Shown here: in pieces, positions 34,606 to 45,400 of the stretch | Layout of the letters: every line of letters starts with the position of its first letter | Position numbering within the stretch: the first letter of the stretch is position 1 | DNA from: Petunia secreta | Taxonomy: Eukaryota > Streptophyta > Magnoliopsida > Solanales > Solanaceae | Assembly: GCA_029990175.1 (NCBI GenBank) | Contig: JARKIP010000033.1 | Span: forward strand, 17,033,001-17,097,000 | DNA: 64,000 nt | Reading direction: 5' to 3' | Made by a program: the position numbers and the translations under genes | Notes under the pieces: generated by a model | Database searches by the model: none | The model's input: the letters and a program-made list of their open reading frames with translations, nothing else | Told to the model about the DNA's origin: nothing

Positions 34606-35520
34606 CATTCCTGTTTTCATCTTATATTTTATTTTTGTGTAGGCCTTCGGGCCCTTTTGTGTTAATTTTTCTGTGGCCTTCGGGCCTTTCATGAATGGAC
34701 TTGTTTCTCCCATTCAATTGTTTCAATCTTTCATTTTGCTTTATGAAGTGTTTTGAGCCGAACGAGTAGAATAATTTTGCTTGCAAGACTTAACTCGGAT
34801 AATTCCGATGCGAACTTAGAACGACATCTCGTTCTCATGTTAATGAATTTAAAATATAGCCTCGGTATATAGGATCATAGAAACAAAGAGATATTGAATG
34901 AAGTTTATTTCATTGATGATATCAACGAGCCGCAATCGGCTTTTTACATGAGCCCTAGTCTAAGTAGAACTTAGGCGCAAAAACAAGTTAATAACATGCC
35001 ACTACTGGGCACAAATAAAAAGTACTAATTTATTTCCTGGGCGTTAGTCCCCAGCTGCCAAATAGATAGACTTCAGTTGGGAGGCTCGAAACTGACTTCG
35101 GCCGCATCGCACTTCTCACTTCCCCCAGTGTTCGGGTGTGAAACTTGATGAAGATCCGAGCACTGAAGATCATCTTATCCGCTTTCTGAAAAGGTCAAGC
35201 AAAGTAAAACGGGGGTTAAGTTCAAATATTTCGACAAAAGCCTTTGGAGCGTTTTCCGCTCGAGGCTGTAGGTGAATTATAAATGATCAAGGAATGCTTA
35301 TCTTGATTTTATAAGTATTACCGCTTCAAATTGGAGATGTTCCAATTCAAAGGTTCGGGCTTGCCTTGTAAATCTTCGATCTAGTAAGATCCATTTCCAA
35401 CTATCGCTTTAACTCTGTAAGGCCCTTCCCAATTTGCTATGAGTTTTCACCCCTTCATTTCTTTTGTTGACTGATTCGAAGCTTTTAACACATAATCACC
35501 AACTTTGAAATCCCTAAGTT
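34606..35520. other. Spacer between antisense gene and integrase
   Basis: The first 100 bases after the antisense gene hold GCCTTCGGGCCCTTTTG and GCCTTCGGGCCTTTCATG, a direct repeat of the word GGCCTTCGGGCC, and look like its 3' end. The rest, to about 35520, is non-coding or carries decayed integrase C-terminal sequence on the minus strand (about 35520-35330). Confidence 0.5.
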
Positions 35521-35524
35521 TTGC

Positions 35525-36470
35525 CTACTTGTTGAGGTATGCCTCGATATTTCTTTTTTGTGCTGCTAACCGAACTAAGGCAAACTCTCTTTTCTCCTCG
35601 AGCAAGTCCAACTCTATGCGCATGGCTTGTTGATTGGAATCTTCGGTGGTGTGGTTGTACCGAAGACTTGGTTCGCCCACTTCTACGGGAATAAGTGAGT
35701 CCATGCCATAAGCGAGGTAAAATGAGGTTTTAACGGTGCTGTTCTTCTCCGCTCTTCGCATTGCCCACAACACCCGTGGTAGCTCTTCGGGCCAAGGACC
35801 ATTTTTCTCATCAAGTCTCTTCTTGAGGTTTTCAACTATCACTCTGTTCGAAGATTTGGCTTGCCCATTGGCACTTGGGTGGTAGGGAGTCGACACTATT
35901 CTTTTTATTCCCTACTGCTTAAGGAATTCAGTGATAGCTGCCCCCATGAATTGTGGACCGTTGTCACAAGTGATTACCTTTGGGACACCGAACATGTAGA
36001 TGATGTTCCTCTTGAAAAAATCGATCACCTCCTTCTACCTGACTTTGGTGAAAGGTCCTGCTTCCACCTATTTTATGAAGCAGTCGGTTAAAACGAAAAT
36101 AAATCGAACACCTCCTTTTCCTTCGGTAAGGGGCCAATGGTATCCATACCGCACTTCATGAAGGGCCATGGTGATACGACTGAATGTAAAGGTTCAGCTT
36201 CTTGATGAATCATTCGGGCGTGGCATTGACACTTGTCACATTTTTTCACGAAGGCCTTTGCGTCTGCGCTGATGGTGGGCCAATAGTACCCAGCCAGAAG
36301 TATTTGCGCACTAAGGATTTTCCCCCTGAGTGGTTACCACACTCGCCCTCGTGTATTTCTGCCATCACATATCTAACTTCATTCAGACCCAAGCACTTGG
36401 CCATCGGGCCGCTGTACAGTATCCTATATAGCTTTCCCCAAATCATTGAGAATGGAGCCGCTTGAGTCCT
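35525..36470 (-). pseudogene. Integrase of the Tat-like element, broken
   Basis: Integrase joins the DNA copy to the host genome. The zinc-binding part is at 36440-36180: EIHEGECGNHSGGKSLVRKY, then KCDKCQCHARMIHQEAEPLH and WPFMKCGMDTIGPL, which opens the catalytic core. The C-terminal half of the core is at 35896-35525 (STPYHPSANGQAKSSNRVIV, WPEELPRVLWAMRR). The middle of the core (36150-35900) has stops and frame changes. The G-Q-A-K-S-S-N-R part normally reads GQAE(S/A)xNK, so the catalytic glutamate appears to be lysine here. Confidence 0.88.
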
Positions 36471-36660
36471 TAATTTCTTTGCTTCTTTCTTATCTTGGGG
36501 AGAGTCCCCGAGTCAAAGTAAGAGATAAACTTACTTCGCTAATCCCATTTGTGGTCCACCGAGTTGACTTCCAATTTCATTTCCCTTATTTGTGCGGAAA
36601 GCAACCGAACCATTGAGTCTGTCCCCGAGTGTTCTTCATCCACTGCCGAACCCAAATTTG

Positions 36661-37107
36661 CTAGGGCATCGACTTCAGCATTTTGTTCCCGAGGTACTTG
36701 TTTGACTTGCTATTCTTGAAATTAGCTAAGATTCTTTGTGCTAGAGTCAAGAATTGCTGCATTCTGGGCTCACGAGCCGTATATTCACCGAGCACTTGGT
36801 TTACTACCAGTTGCGAATCGCACCTTAATTTAACTCTTTCTACCCCCATCTCTTTGGATAATTCCAAGCCTGCTAAGGCCGCTTCGTATTTGGCCTCATT
36901 ATTGGTCACCTTTTTAAATCGAACTGAATGCCTGACTTTCTCCCTGGTGGGCGCTATCAACACTATGCCTAATCCCGAATCCTTAGAATTAGTCGTCCTA
37001 TCGGTGTAGAGTGCCCATAGTCCCGAAGTTGGTCCATTCGACATCGAGTTCTCCTTTTTAGCTTCGGGTAAGATCCTAACACTAAAATCAGCAACGAAGT
37101 CAGCCAA
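36661..37107 (-). pseudogene. RNase H of the Tat-like element
   Basis: RNase H removes the RNA strand during reverse transcription. The frame shows LWALYTDRTTNSKDSGLGIV, then TNNEAKYEAALAGLELSKEM and RCDSQLVVNQVLGEY. The D-E-D catalytic residues (TD, NNEA, CDSQ) are present, but the usual D-G after the first aspartate is D-R. The frame is open through the domain, yet its neighbours on both sides are broken. Confidence 0.88.
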
Positions 37108-37128
37108 TACTTGGGATTTAATGGTCGT

Positions 37129-38565
37129 TCAGAGTTGATACGTGATATCATATTCACTTAATTCTACTTCCCATTTAGATAACCTCCCTGACAACTCCGG
37201 TTTATGCAATATACTTCTTAGGGGGAAGGTGGTAACTACCGCTATTGGATGACATTGAAAATAGGGTCGTAGTTTTCGAGCAGTAACAATTAAAGCAAGT
37301 GCTAGTTTTTCCAAATGAGGGTACCTGGTCTCAGTGTCGAGGAGTGTTTTGCTCGCATAGTAAATAGGCTGCTGCTTCCCATCCTCTTCCCGAACCAACA
37401 CAGTGCTAACTGACACCTCGGACACAGCCAAGTAAACTAGCAGAGTTTCACCATCTTTTGGCATGGCGAGCAACGACGCGTTAGCTAGATAACGTTTCAA
37501 TTCCCTTAGCGCTTCTTTACACTCCAGTGTCCACTCGAAGTGATTGTTCTTCCTTAAGACTGAGAAGAATTTGTGGCATCACTCTGAAGACCTTGAGATA
37601 AATCTACTCAAGGCAGCGACTCGGCCAATCAAGCGCTGAACTTCCTTCTCCCCGGTTAACTCATCAAGGATTTCCTCAGTGGCTCTGATCTTGTCTGGAT
37701 TGGTTTCGATTCCACGCTATGAGAATATGAATCCCAAAAATTTGCCCGACCCCACACCGAAGGCACACTTTTCAGAATTCAACTTCATGTTGTATTGCCT
37801 TAGAACAGGTTGCGGATCTCCTTCATTAGCTTTGAGAAAAGGCTTCCCTCAGATGGCTTAGGTGGTCCTCCATTCGAATAGATTTGATCAGCATATCGTC
37901 TATGTAAACCTCCATAGACTTTCGAATGTAATCTTTGAACATGCGACACACAAGCCTTTGGTATGTCGCCCCAATGTTCTTCAGACCGAAGGGCATTAAT
38001 TTGTAGTAGAAGGTGCCTCAGTCAGTGATGAATGAGGTTTTTTCTTCATCATTCGGGTCCATTAGAATTTGTTTATACCCTGAATAGGCATCCAGTAAAG
38101 TTAATAGTTTGTGTCCAGCCGTGAAGTCTATTAACCTATCTATCTGTGGCAGTGGATAAGAGTCCTTGGGGCAAGCCTTATTTAGATCTGTATAAATCTA
38201 CCCACATTCTCCACTTTCCGTTCTTTTTTGGCACAACGACGACATTAGCCAGCCATTCGGGGTACTTTACCTCCCTAATAAAGCCATTCTCTTGCAGCTT
38301 CGCAGTTTCGTCCTCGATTGCTTTCTTTTTGACACCAGTATGCGGCCTTTTCTTTTGTTTTACCAGGGTAAAACTTTGGGTCTACATTCAATTTATGGGC
38401 CATGATCTCCGGATCGATACCGACCATATCTGAATTGGACCAAGCAAAGTAATCATTGTAGGACTTCAAAACTTCGATTATGGCTCTCTTCCACTCTGGG
38501 TCCAATTCCGAGCCGACAAACACTTTCCTGTCTGGAAAATCTTTCGATAACGTGAAACATTCCAA
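37129..38565 (-). pseudogene. Reverse transcriptase of the Tat-like element, broken
   Basis: The frame pieces include FAWSNSDMVGIDPEIMAHKL (38440-38380, N-terminal) and the catalytic box EVYIDDMLI, with YIDD encoded by 37895-37906. The C-terminal connection to RNase H has ASLLAMPKDGETLLVYLAVS and QQPIYYASKTLLDTETRYPH, then WEVELSEYDITYQL (37500-37130). Several stops and frameshifts lie between, for example around 38240 and 37860. The catalytic aspartates themselves are intact. Confidence 0.88.
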
Positions 38566-38876
38566 CTTCTCAATAGTTGAATCCTCGACTTTTTATTTCC
38601 GAGGTTCTTGGATGCATACCAGGATCTTCTCTATTACGCCTCGGGGGTCATCTTGGGAACTGGACCCTCCCTCTTCGTTTGACCCCGATTGCATTGGTCG
38701 CTATTTCTTTGGTCCGGTCGGGACGACTCCACTCTTCAGCGCAACCAAATAGCACTCTCTCGCTACTCGTTGCTCTCTTTTAATTGAACGAACTCCCCAT
38801 GGGGTAGGGAATTTGATCACTTAGTGGAGAGAGGATGGAACAGCCTCCATGGAGTGGATCCATGGTCTACCGAGGA

Positions 38877-39235
38877 TCACATTATATGCCATGTCCTCGG
38901 GCAGACCTTGAAACAGCATTTCTTGCAAACTCCTTCGGCGTATGTTTTGAGCCTAATTTCGCCCAATGTGTTGTCAGTGGGGTTGTTGAAGCCAATCAAC
39001 ACAGTTGCTTTTGGGATAACTTCTCCCTTCAGCCACATCTTTTTGATGGCCCCGTAGCTGATTATGTTGACAGAGCTACCGGGGTCAATCAAGACTCGTT
39101 TGATATCTGAGTCGTTTATCCATAGCATGATAACCAAAGCATCGTGATAGGGAAACATCATCCCATCACAGTCATCGTCATCGAACACAATTTCCTTTCC
39201 CGAGCCTCCAACTCAAGTTCTTTTCTCCATAGTAA
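38877..39235 (-). pseudogene. Retropepsin-like protease of the Tat-like element
   Basis: The frame contains HDALVIMLWINDSDIKRVLI, then DPGSSVNIISYGAIKKMWLK. The catalytic triad of the family is D-T-G-S-S; here it is D-P-G-S-S. It cleaves the polyprotein in active elements. It lies between gag and the polymerase, as expected. The change at the second catalytic position and frame breaks around it suggest loss of function. Confidence 0.82.
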
Positions 39236-39307
39236 TCGACAGCTTTGCAAACTTCTTAGCAACTGCGAAATTTACTCAATTCACCTCTGACCCCCCGATG
39301 ATCACAT

Positions 39308-40960
39308 TCACAACTCTTTCGAGGGGTGGTGCCCGAGGTGGTTGTCCATCACCTCGATCTTTGTGTAGTTTTCCTTCCCCTTATCAGTGAAGAAGTCAGC
39401 CAGCACGCCCTTCTTCAGCAAGTGCACCAGCTTGAGGTTGCAGTCCTCGGTGCAATGACCGTAATCTGCGTGAAACTCACAATGTAGATTTTGATCTCTT
39501 TTGTTAGCAGAAGTCCTCATGTCCTTCGGTGCTCTTACCCCGGCCATCCCTTTCACTAAATTGACCAACTCTGAGGTGATTTTGAAGTTGTAATCGGGGA
39601 TACGGGGTAATTCCTTATTCTTTGAAACCAGAGCTGGGCCCGAGGAGATTTCTTGGTTAGCACTGGGGTGAACCTTTCTACCAAGGCATTGGCTTACATG
39701 CGCATTTCCAAGCCTTTGACTAACAGGCTGCCTCGATGAAGTGTATGGTTTATATCTTCCCTTCAAGTTTCCTCATGGCGCCTCAGCGCGATATGAGGAT
39801 TCAGACCTATTCTTGTAATTGTAGCTTCGGCCATTATTCTTCTACTCGGCACCTTCCAACCTTATCTTGGTGTATGCTCTGTTGTGCAAATCGTCCCATT
39901 TCAAGGTTTGCTACTACTGGAGCTCTTTCTGCAATTCAGCGGCTGCCTCAGAGTTTCGAACATTAATGCATTTTTTGATCGCCATGATGGCCAAAGTGTC
40001 ATCCATGGGAGGCAACTCCCTACATTCGGCGTGAAAACGCTCGAGAAAGTCTTTGAGTGGCTCGCCAGACCGTTGTTTGACTTCAAATACATCCTCCTTC
40101 CTTTTGAGGATTTTCTGTGCCCCGGTATGAGCTTTAACAAATGCGTTAACCAGTTCCTTCAAAGTAGAAATTTACCCCACTTGTAGACGCATGTACCAGC
40201 GTAATACTCCCTTCTCCAAAGATCCACCGAATTTTTTCAAAAACATCGACTCCTTTTCTATCTCTGTTAAGTCGTTCCTCAACGCCATTGACATGTATTT
40301 GGTCACATCTTCAACGGGGTCAGTAGTCCCATCATACTTTTCAAAAATAAAATCTTGAAATTTTTTGGAGTTGGTGCTGGAGCAGCTTCAAGCTTAAATG
40401 GCAATTGCCTGTATTGGTCAATATCAAGAGCATCTTGAGGGTTAGTCACCCCGGGTATGCTTTCAAGTCGTTTTTCCATGTGCGCCTCGACACGAGCCTC
40501 AACTCGGGCTTCGATCTCCTTGCTTAGATTTTCAATGTCTACCGAGGAGCTAGTTTCTGCCACAGTGGGAATCGTCCTGAAGTATGGCATGGTGCTCGGT
40601 AATGTGCCCGAACCCCAGATGTGGCCCCATTTTGAGGTCCCCCTGTTATCGTGCCCGTAGGAACGAAGGCGGGATGCCTCCACTTGGAACCACAGGTGGG
40701 ACTCCATTCGGAGTTAAGCTATTTCTCGCCTCTAACGAAGCACGAAATTCAGTGTTAATGATAGCCTGCTCGGCTTGCTGCTCTTGAAGAGATTTCATGG
40801 TGGAAACAACGCATGCCTGAAAGGCTTTGCTGGAAGCCGAAAAGGAGGGATTTGTTGCTGGTGATATTAGGGGTACGTTGGAGTTTGGGTTCGATTGAAC
40901 GCTAGCCTGTCCATCAGGAGTTGGTTGAGGTTCATTGAATTTCTACTATTGTCACCCATC
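39308..40960 (-). pseudogene. gag of the Tat-like element, broken
   Basis: Three frame pieces are in order. The N-terminal part (40707-40303) includes VDIENLSKEIEARVEARVEA. The capsid-like part (40162-39914) has RSGEPLKDFLERFHAECREL. The C-terminal part (39766-39308) has LHCEFHADYGHCTEDCNLKL, a zinc-knuckle variant typical of this lineage (C-x2-H then C). At least two frameshifts separate them. Gag packages the element RNA in particles. Confidence 0.85.
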
Positions 40961-41029
40961 TTGTCAAATAAAAAGTAGAATCCAGATGAAAAAGACATTC
41001 AACTTTGGAACAAAGCATTTATGCTCTTA

Positions 41030-41047
41030 TCCCCAAAGGCGGTGCCA
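41030..41047 (-). other. Primer-binding site of the Tat-like element
   Basis: On the minus strand TGGCACCGCCTTTGGGGA starts three bases after the 5' LTR. Plant Tat elements usually have TGGCGCCGTCTGTGGGGA or a close relative here. I cannot assign the tRNA from memory with certainty. Confidence 0.7.
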
Positions 41048-41050
41048 ATT

Positions 41051-41610
41051 TGTATTGGCCTAAATTGTTCTTAGGACACAAATCGAATTTAGATTGCGAA
41101 TACAAATAAAACGGCGTGTCAAAGTCGAAATATGAAAAATAATGAGCGAAAATATAAGTAAAAGAACAAGATTTCAATATATACCAATGAGAAAAAATTT
41201 TGCCAAAGTTTCTGTATGTATTTATGAATAATTACATTGTAAAATGAGAAGCTATTTATAGAGCAGCGGATGCACAAGGCCATGATCACACGTTCCCATT
41301 AAGCTCTGCGTATCTCAACCTCTCAGGTAGTGGAGTTGTGGGCCGAAATAAGGAGAAAACTTCTTTACTGCAAATGGCCTTATTTATAGAAGCTCAAGCT
41401 ATTAGCTTCAAGTGCATAGTTTTTCAATCAACCGAGGTGACATTTCACCGAGGCAAAATATCTTACTACCTTTCCTTGGTCGTTAACTTTGGTTTCTGAC
41501 TTCGGCGGCCTATGGCTCACCTCGGCTCGCAGCTCGCCAACACCTGTCCGGTTAGCTCCAGATTATGTTACCGAGGCGCCACGTAGATGAGTTGATTTTT
41601 ACCCAATTCA
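41051..41610 (-). repeat. 5' LTR of the Tat-like element (560 bp)
   Basis: It starts TGTATTGGCC and ends TACCCAATTCA on the plus strand. It keeps a TATA box on the minus strand (CTATAAATAGC, 41251-41261), which the other LTR has lost. It differs from the left LTR at numerous positions, so the insertion is not recent. Confidence 0.92.
41251..41261 (-). promoter_or_regulatory. LTR TATA box
   Basis: CTATAAATAGC on the minus strand, in sense with gag-pol. It corresponds to CCTATAAATAGT at 9529-9540 in the truncated relative. Confidence 0.6.
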
Positions 41611-41615
41611 TATAT

Positions 41616-42083
41616 GTTTAATAATAATATTAGTTAATAGATAGATGAAAGATAATAACATTAATAATAATAAATAAATTAGTAGGTAATTATGATTAGT
41701 TGGTGTGTAAATTCCAAAGATTTTCGAAATTACGTTGACTAATTAATTATTTTTTTTTTTACAATATATAGCTACAAGTTTTTTCTGCGGCTACATTAAT
41801 AAAGATAGCTACAAGTTTTGTCTGTTGTGGCAAAATAATAAATTTATTTGCTATGATTATATTATTCGTAGCAAAAAGTTCTATCATTATAGCTACGATA
41901 AGAAAAAAATTTGTGGCAATAAATATTATTTCTTAGCCATGGGACATGTAAAGTGCATGACTAACTTTTAGCCACCCCACATTTAGTTACGAATTCTATG
42001 AAAGAAAAAAAATTATTGTGGCTAAAGTGTTCAGGCACAAAAATTTTCATATTTAGCTACGATATATTTTGCAGCTATAAATG
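41616..42083. other. AT-rich DNA with clustered GCTAC/GTAGC words
   Basis: 41616-41760 is AT-rich without features. From 41768 to 42080 the words TAGCTACAAGTTTT, TAGCTACGATAAG and TTGTGGCAATAA recur in both orientations, as in the ends of CACTA-like or other non-autonomous DNA transposons. I cannot define a terminal repeat or a target duplication. Confidence 0.4.
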
Positions 42084-42574
42084 CATAATATTGCAAAAAA
42101 ATTCACCTAAGTCAATAAGAGGTGGTCTTACCTAATTTTCCCCACTTAGAAATATTTTAACTAAATTTCCTCCACATCATCCACCCCTCTAGAAAAGGAC
42201 GCTTTTGCCCCTGACTAAACCTAATTCACATTGAACGCATTCTTTTGTCTCTTTCCCAGTTTCTTTCCTTGTTTCTTCTTTGAGTGCTAGAGATTTACGG
42301 GTTTGTTTTTCTCTCTTTTTCGTATGTTTATCTTATGTTTGTTCTATTATTTTTTTTTTAAAATGTAATTTTTATTTCGCTAATGATTTATCTGTATTTA
42401 TTTTTTTCTTGTAATTTATTTTTATACTTATTGTTTATATTTATCTGTTAGTTTGTTTTGCATTTGGATGGATGATCGTTGAATTAAGTTTGAGCTTCGC
42501 TTGTTTTTGGTTGATTCCAGTGATTTGAAGGTTTTTACTGATATAACTATTAGATTTTTTTGTTGCTCATTATT

Positions 42575-43010
42575 TAGAGCATAAAGTCTTGGCCATGGCC
42601 AAGAGTTGCATAGAATTTTTCTTCAAGGTTGTTATTGCATTAGTTTTTAAAGTCTTGGCTATTGCAAATATTTGTAGAGATGTTTCGTGTAAGTTGTCGC
42701 TTCCAGCAGCACTTAGAGTCTTAGCTATTGCCAAGAGTTGCAAAGACTTTGTCTGCATGTTGTTCACTGCAGTAAAGGTAAAAGTCTTTCCAATTGCCAA
42801 TACTTTTACAGGTTTTCAGTGTAAGGTCTCCCTTGCATCAGAACTTAAAATCTTGGCTATTGTCAAGTGTTTCAGAGACATTCTCTGCAAGTTTGTCACT
42901 GCAGTATAGGTAAAATTATTGGCAATTGCCAATAATTGTAAAGACTAGTTCTACAAGTTGCCCCTCACACTAGAGTTTAAAGTGTTGGCTATTGTCAATA
43001 TGTTGTAGAG
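42575..43010. repeat. Left array, 66-bp period, about seven units
   Basis: A word of the type AAGTCTTGGCTATTGCCAAG recurs at about 42581, 42648, 42714, 42780, 42846, 42912 and 42978. Its core TTGGCnATTGCCAA is self-complementary, so each unit could form a hairpin. Frames through it on both strands (for example 42589-42909) are by-products of the regular period and not genes. Confidence 0.8.
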
Positions 43011-43518
43011 ACGTTTTTCTGTAGTTTGCTCTTTTCATCAGTCATACATTCTGTAGTTGTTGCTATGTTTTTCAGTTGTCTTTGCATTTGGCCTGTTCAC
43101 TTTGAATTATGGTAATGACATAGGAATTTTTCTGCATATTAATCATGAGTTCATGATGGCACTTCGGAATGAATGTTTCCTTGTCTTTACTCGTTGTTTT
43201 GTTATCATACTATTTTTGTAATTTTATTTGTTGAATATGCATATTTTATCTTTTGTTCCTATAAGAAGGAGATCAGAATTTTAAGTTTGAGCACTGGTTT
43301 GATGCCAAAGGTTCTTGGGGTGGTGATGTGAAGTATAGTAGTTTGGTTAGTGAAATTTTGACGGAGTGGCAATTGACGTTGTTGAAAGGTGGAGTTTTCG
43401 GCAAATTTATGGAATATTTTTGTATATGGTCTTTTCATTATTTTTTCATTATTTTGTTATTATGTGTTGTCATTGTTATTTTTTTTAAATTTTGCAGGTA
43501 ATGGATATTTAATCTTCT

Positions 43519-43719
43519 GATCATGATCATGTACATTTAGATGTGGTGGATGATTTCATAAGTCAACCAAGATTTTCTGATGAAGGTGCCAGGAAGAGAC
43601 AAAAATGTGATGTGGACGATGAATTTCAAAATTTTCGTTTGTTACCTCCGTCGCAAGATGATCCGTGTAGTAGTCCAAATAAGGCTTTTAGTACTGCAAA
43701 AAGAGTTATAGAAAGCTGA
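43519..43719 (+). pseudogene. Exon-like stretch inside the MULE-like element
   Basis: After TTTTGCAG the frame soon reads DHDHVHLDVVDDFISQPRFS, then DEGARKRQKCDVDDEFQNFR and ends SPNKAFSTAKRVIES with a stop at 43719. It is hydrophilic and has a basic cluster RKRQK that could be a nuclear signal. I do not recognise a family. It may be the last exon of a gene carried by the element. Confidence 0.4.
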
Positions 43720-44209
43720 TGAATAGTTTTAATTACGTGTGTTTCATATTCACTCTATTTTTTATGTTTATGTAAATAAAGTACACTTGGATGTTTGATA
43801 TTTTTGTTATTTTAAAGACTGGAGTTGTTTTGAATTGGATGAGATAGAAGTGTTAGCAATTGCAAGACTTCAAGGCTTTTTAGTTGTTGTGGGGTGAAGG
43901 GATTAGATGGAAAGTCTTACCTGGCAAGACTTAAATTCTACTTAATTAACTCCAAGTCTGATATTATATAATTAATTAAAAATTGATAAATAATTCTTGG
44001 TGGAAATGTAGTTGTCAATACTATTGTCTATGGCAAGAGTTCATGGCAACTTAACTATTTCTAATATTAAAGTCGATAAATGAGTTTCAGTAGGAAGTTT
44101 TACCCTTTGCCAAGACTTTGCGTCAAGTTAAATTGAATTGGTTATCTGTATGAACGTAACGTCTTGGGTATAGCCAAAAGTTCAGTTTATTGATAATATT
44201 AACTTCCAA

Positions 44210-44681
44210 TCACGTTTGATTTTTAAAAATATTTATAATAACCAACTGCCCTTCCTTTTGATGCAACACCATGCTATGGTCAGCTTTATTCACAAAGAAT
44301 TCGCATGAACTTATGGTGGTGGTGGTGGTGTTGTTACTTGACATGTCATTCATTTTAATAACTTCTACTATGAAGCGGGATTTTATAAAATTGTCATCAT
44401 TCTTCAGCAGATACATGCAAGTCATAAGTTCTTGATCATTTATTACCATCATGCATCTACACGTTTCAAGATTCGTGTCAAACCTTATCTTTGCTTCACT
44501 CATCAGTGTTATTGCTTAGAGCATTACAAATTTCTTTTTCAAATGCCTGGTAGGTTATACCATCTTCGACAAGTATCAAATTTATATCATGGTTGATGTA
44601 TTTGCTGTTTGCATCCAAATTCCCATTATAATCTATATAAATGCAGCGAGTCACCATAGTGGTAATCCTGCACTTAATCAA
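44210..44681 (-). pseudogene. MULE-type N-terminal domain, frameshifted
   Basis: Two overlapping frames make one protein: MIKCRITTMVTRCIYIDYNG, then DANSKYINHDINLILVEDGI (44681-44496), and MSEAKIRFDTNLETCRCMMV, then INDQELMTCMYLLKNDDNFI (44503-44210). The arrangement resembles the N-terminal region that precedes the transposase in some plant MULE proteins, where a short beta-grasp-like part is followed by the DDE core. No core follows here. The assignment is from memory of the sequence style and is not firm. Confidence 0.45.
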
Positions 44682-44734
44682 GACGAATAATATGCTTTAA
44701 TAGAAGCAGGATCATCGGTAAAAGTGTTGCCCTT

Positions 44735-45400
44735 TTCTGGGCTTAAGGTCTTGCAAAGCAGTCTCTCTTAGGTGCCTATTGCACCAAAGCTGCAACTCTT
44801 GGCAATAGCCAAGACTTGGAGAGACTTTGTTTGCAAGCCTCCCATAGTAAAAGTCTTTAAGTGTTGGCGATAGGCAAGAAGTCTGTCCTAGGTTCCTATT
44901 GCATCAGAGCTGCAACTCTTGGCAATAGCCAAGACTTGCAGAGATTTTGTGTGCATGCCCCTCATAGCAACAGTCTGAAAGTCTTGGCAATAGCCAAGAA
45001 GTTTCTCCTAGGTGCTTATTCCAACAGAGTTGCAACTCTTGGCGATAGCCAAGATTTGCAGAGACTTTGTCTGCAAGTCCCCCATAGCAACAGGTCTGAA
45101 AGTCTTGGCAATGTCAAGAAGTCTCTGCTTTGTGCTTATTATACCAGAGCTACAAGTCTTGGCTATAGCCAAGACTTACAGAGAATTTGTCTGCAAGTAC
45201 CCCATTGCACCAGGTCTTTAAGTCTGGGTAATAGGAAAGAAGTGTTTACAAGGACCCCATTGCATCAGAGCTGCAAGTCTTGTTGTAGCCCCGCATTGCA
45301 ATAGGGTTGAAAAGCTTGGCAATAGGCAATAACTTTGTACAAGCCTCCCATTGCACCAGAGCTTAAACTACTGTCAATAAACCAAGACTTTTCTAGAATT
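44735..45400. repeat. Right array, 120-bp period, about five units
   Basis: The phrase TGCAACTCTTGGCAATAGCC starts at 44791, 44911 and, with small changes, 45031, 45151 and 45272. Each 120-bp unit holds two near-palindromes of the TTGGCAATAGCCAA type, about 60 bp apart. The words match those of the left array in both orientations. Frames that run through it (44861-45304 and 45012-45221) only reflect the period. Confidence 0.85.

Larger units (their letters stand above)
30813..41610 (-). mobile_element. Tat-like Ty3/gypsy retrotransposon with antisense gene (10.8 kb)
   Basis: LTRs with TGTATTGG...CCAAT(A/T)CA ends are flanked by TATAC (30808-30812) and TATAT (41611-41615), a 5-bp duplication with one change. 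Read on the minus strand the order is 5' LTR, primer site, gag, protease, reverse transcriptase, RNase H, integrase, then a spacer holding a plus-strand (antisense) gene, polypurine tract and 3' LTR. The archaeal-type order RT-RH-IN and the extra antisense ORF point to the Tat lineage. All the sense genes are broken. Confidence 0.92.

Noticed and set aside
42570..42909. Frames of 76 and 106 residues on opposite strands with repeated AIAKTL or LAIAKS words
   Set aside because: They arise from the 66-bp period of a palindromic repeat; the same period, a multiple of three, keeps frames open on both strands.
44861..45304. 147-residue repeat protein
   Set aside because: The 120-bp period is a multiple of three and the same repeat words occur in other frames; no coding signal apart from the period.
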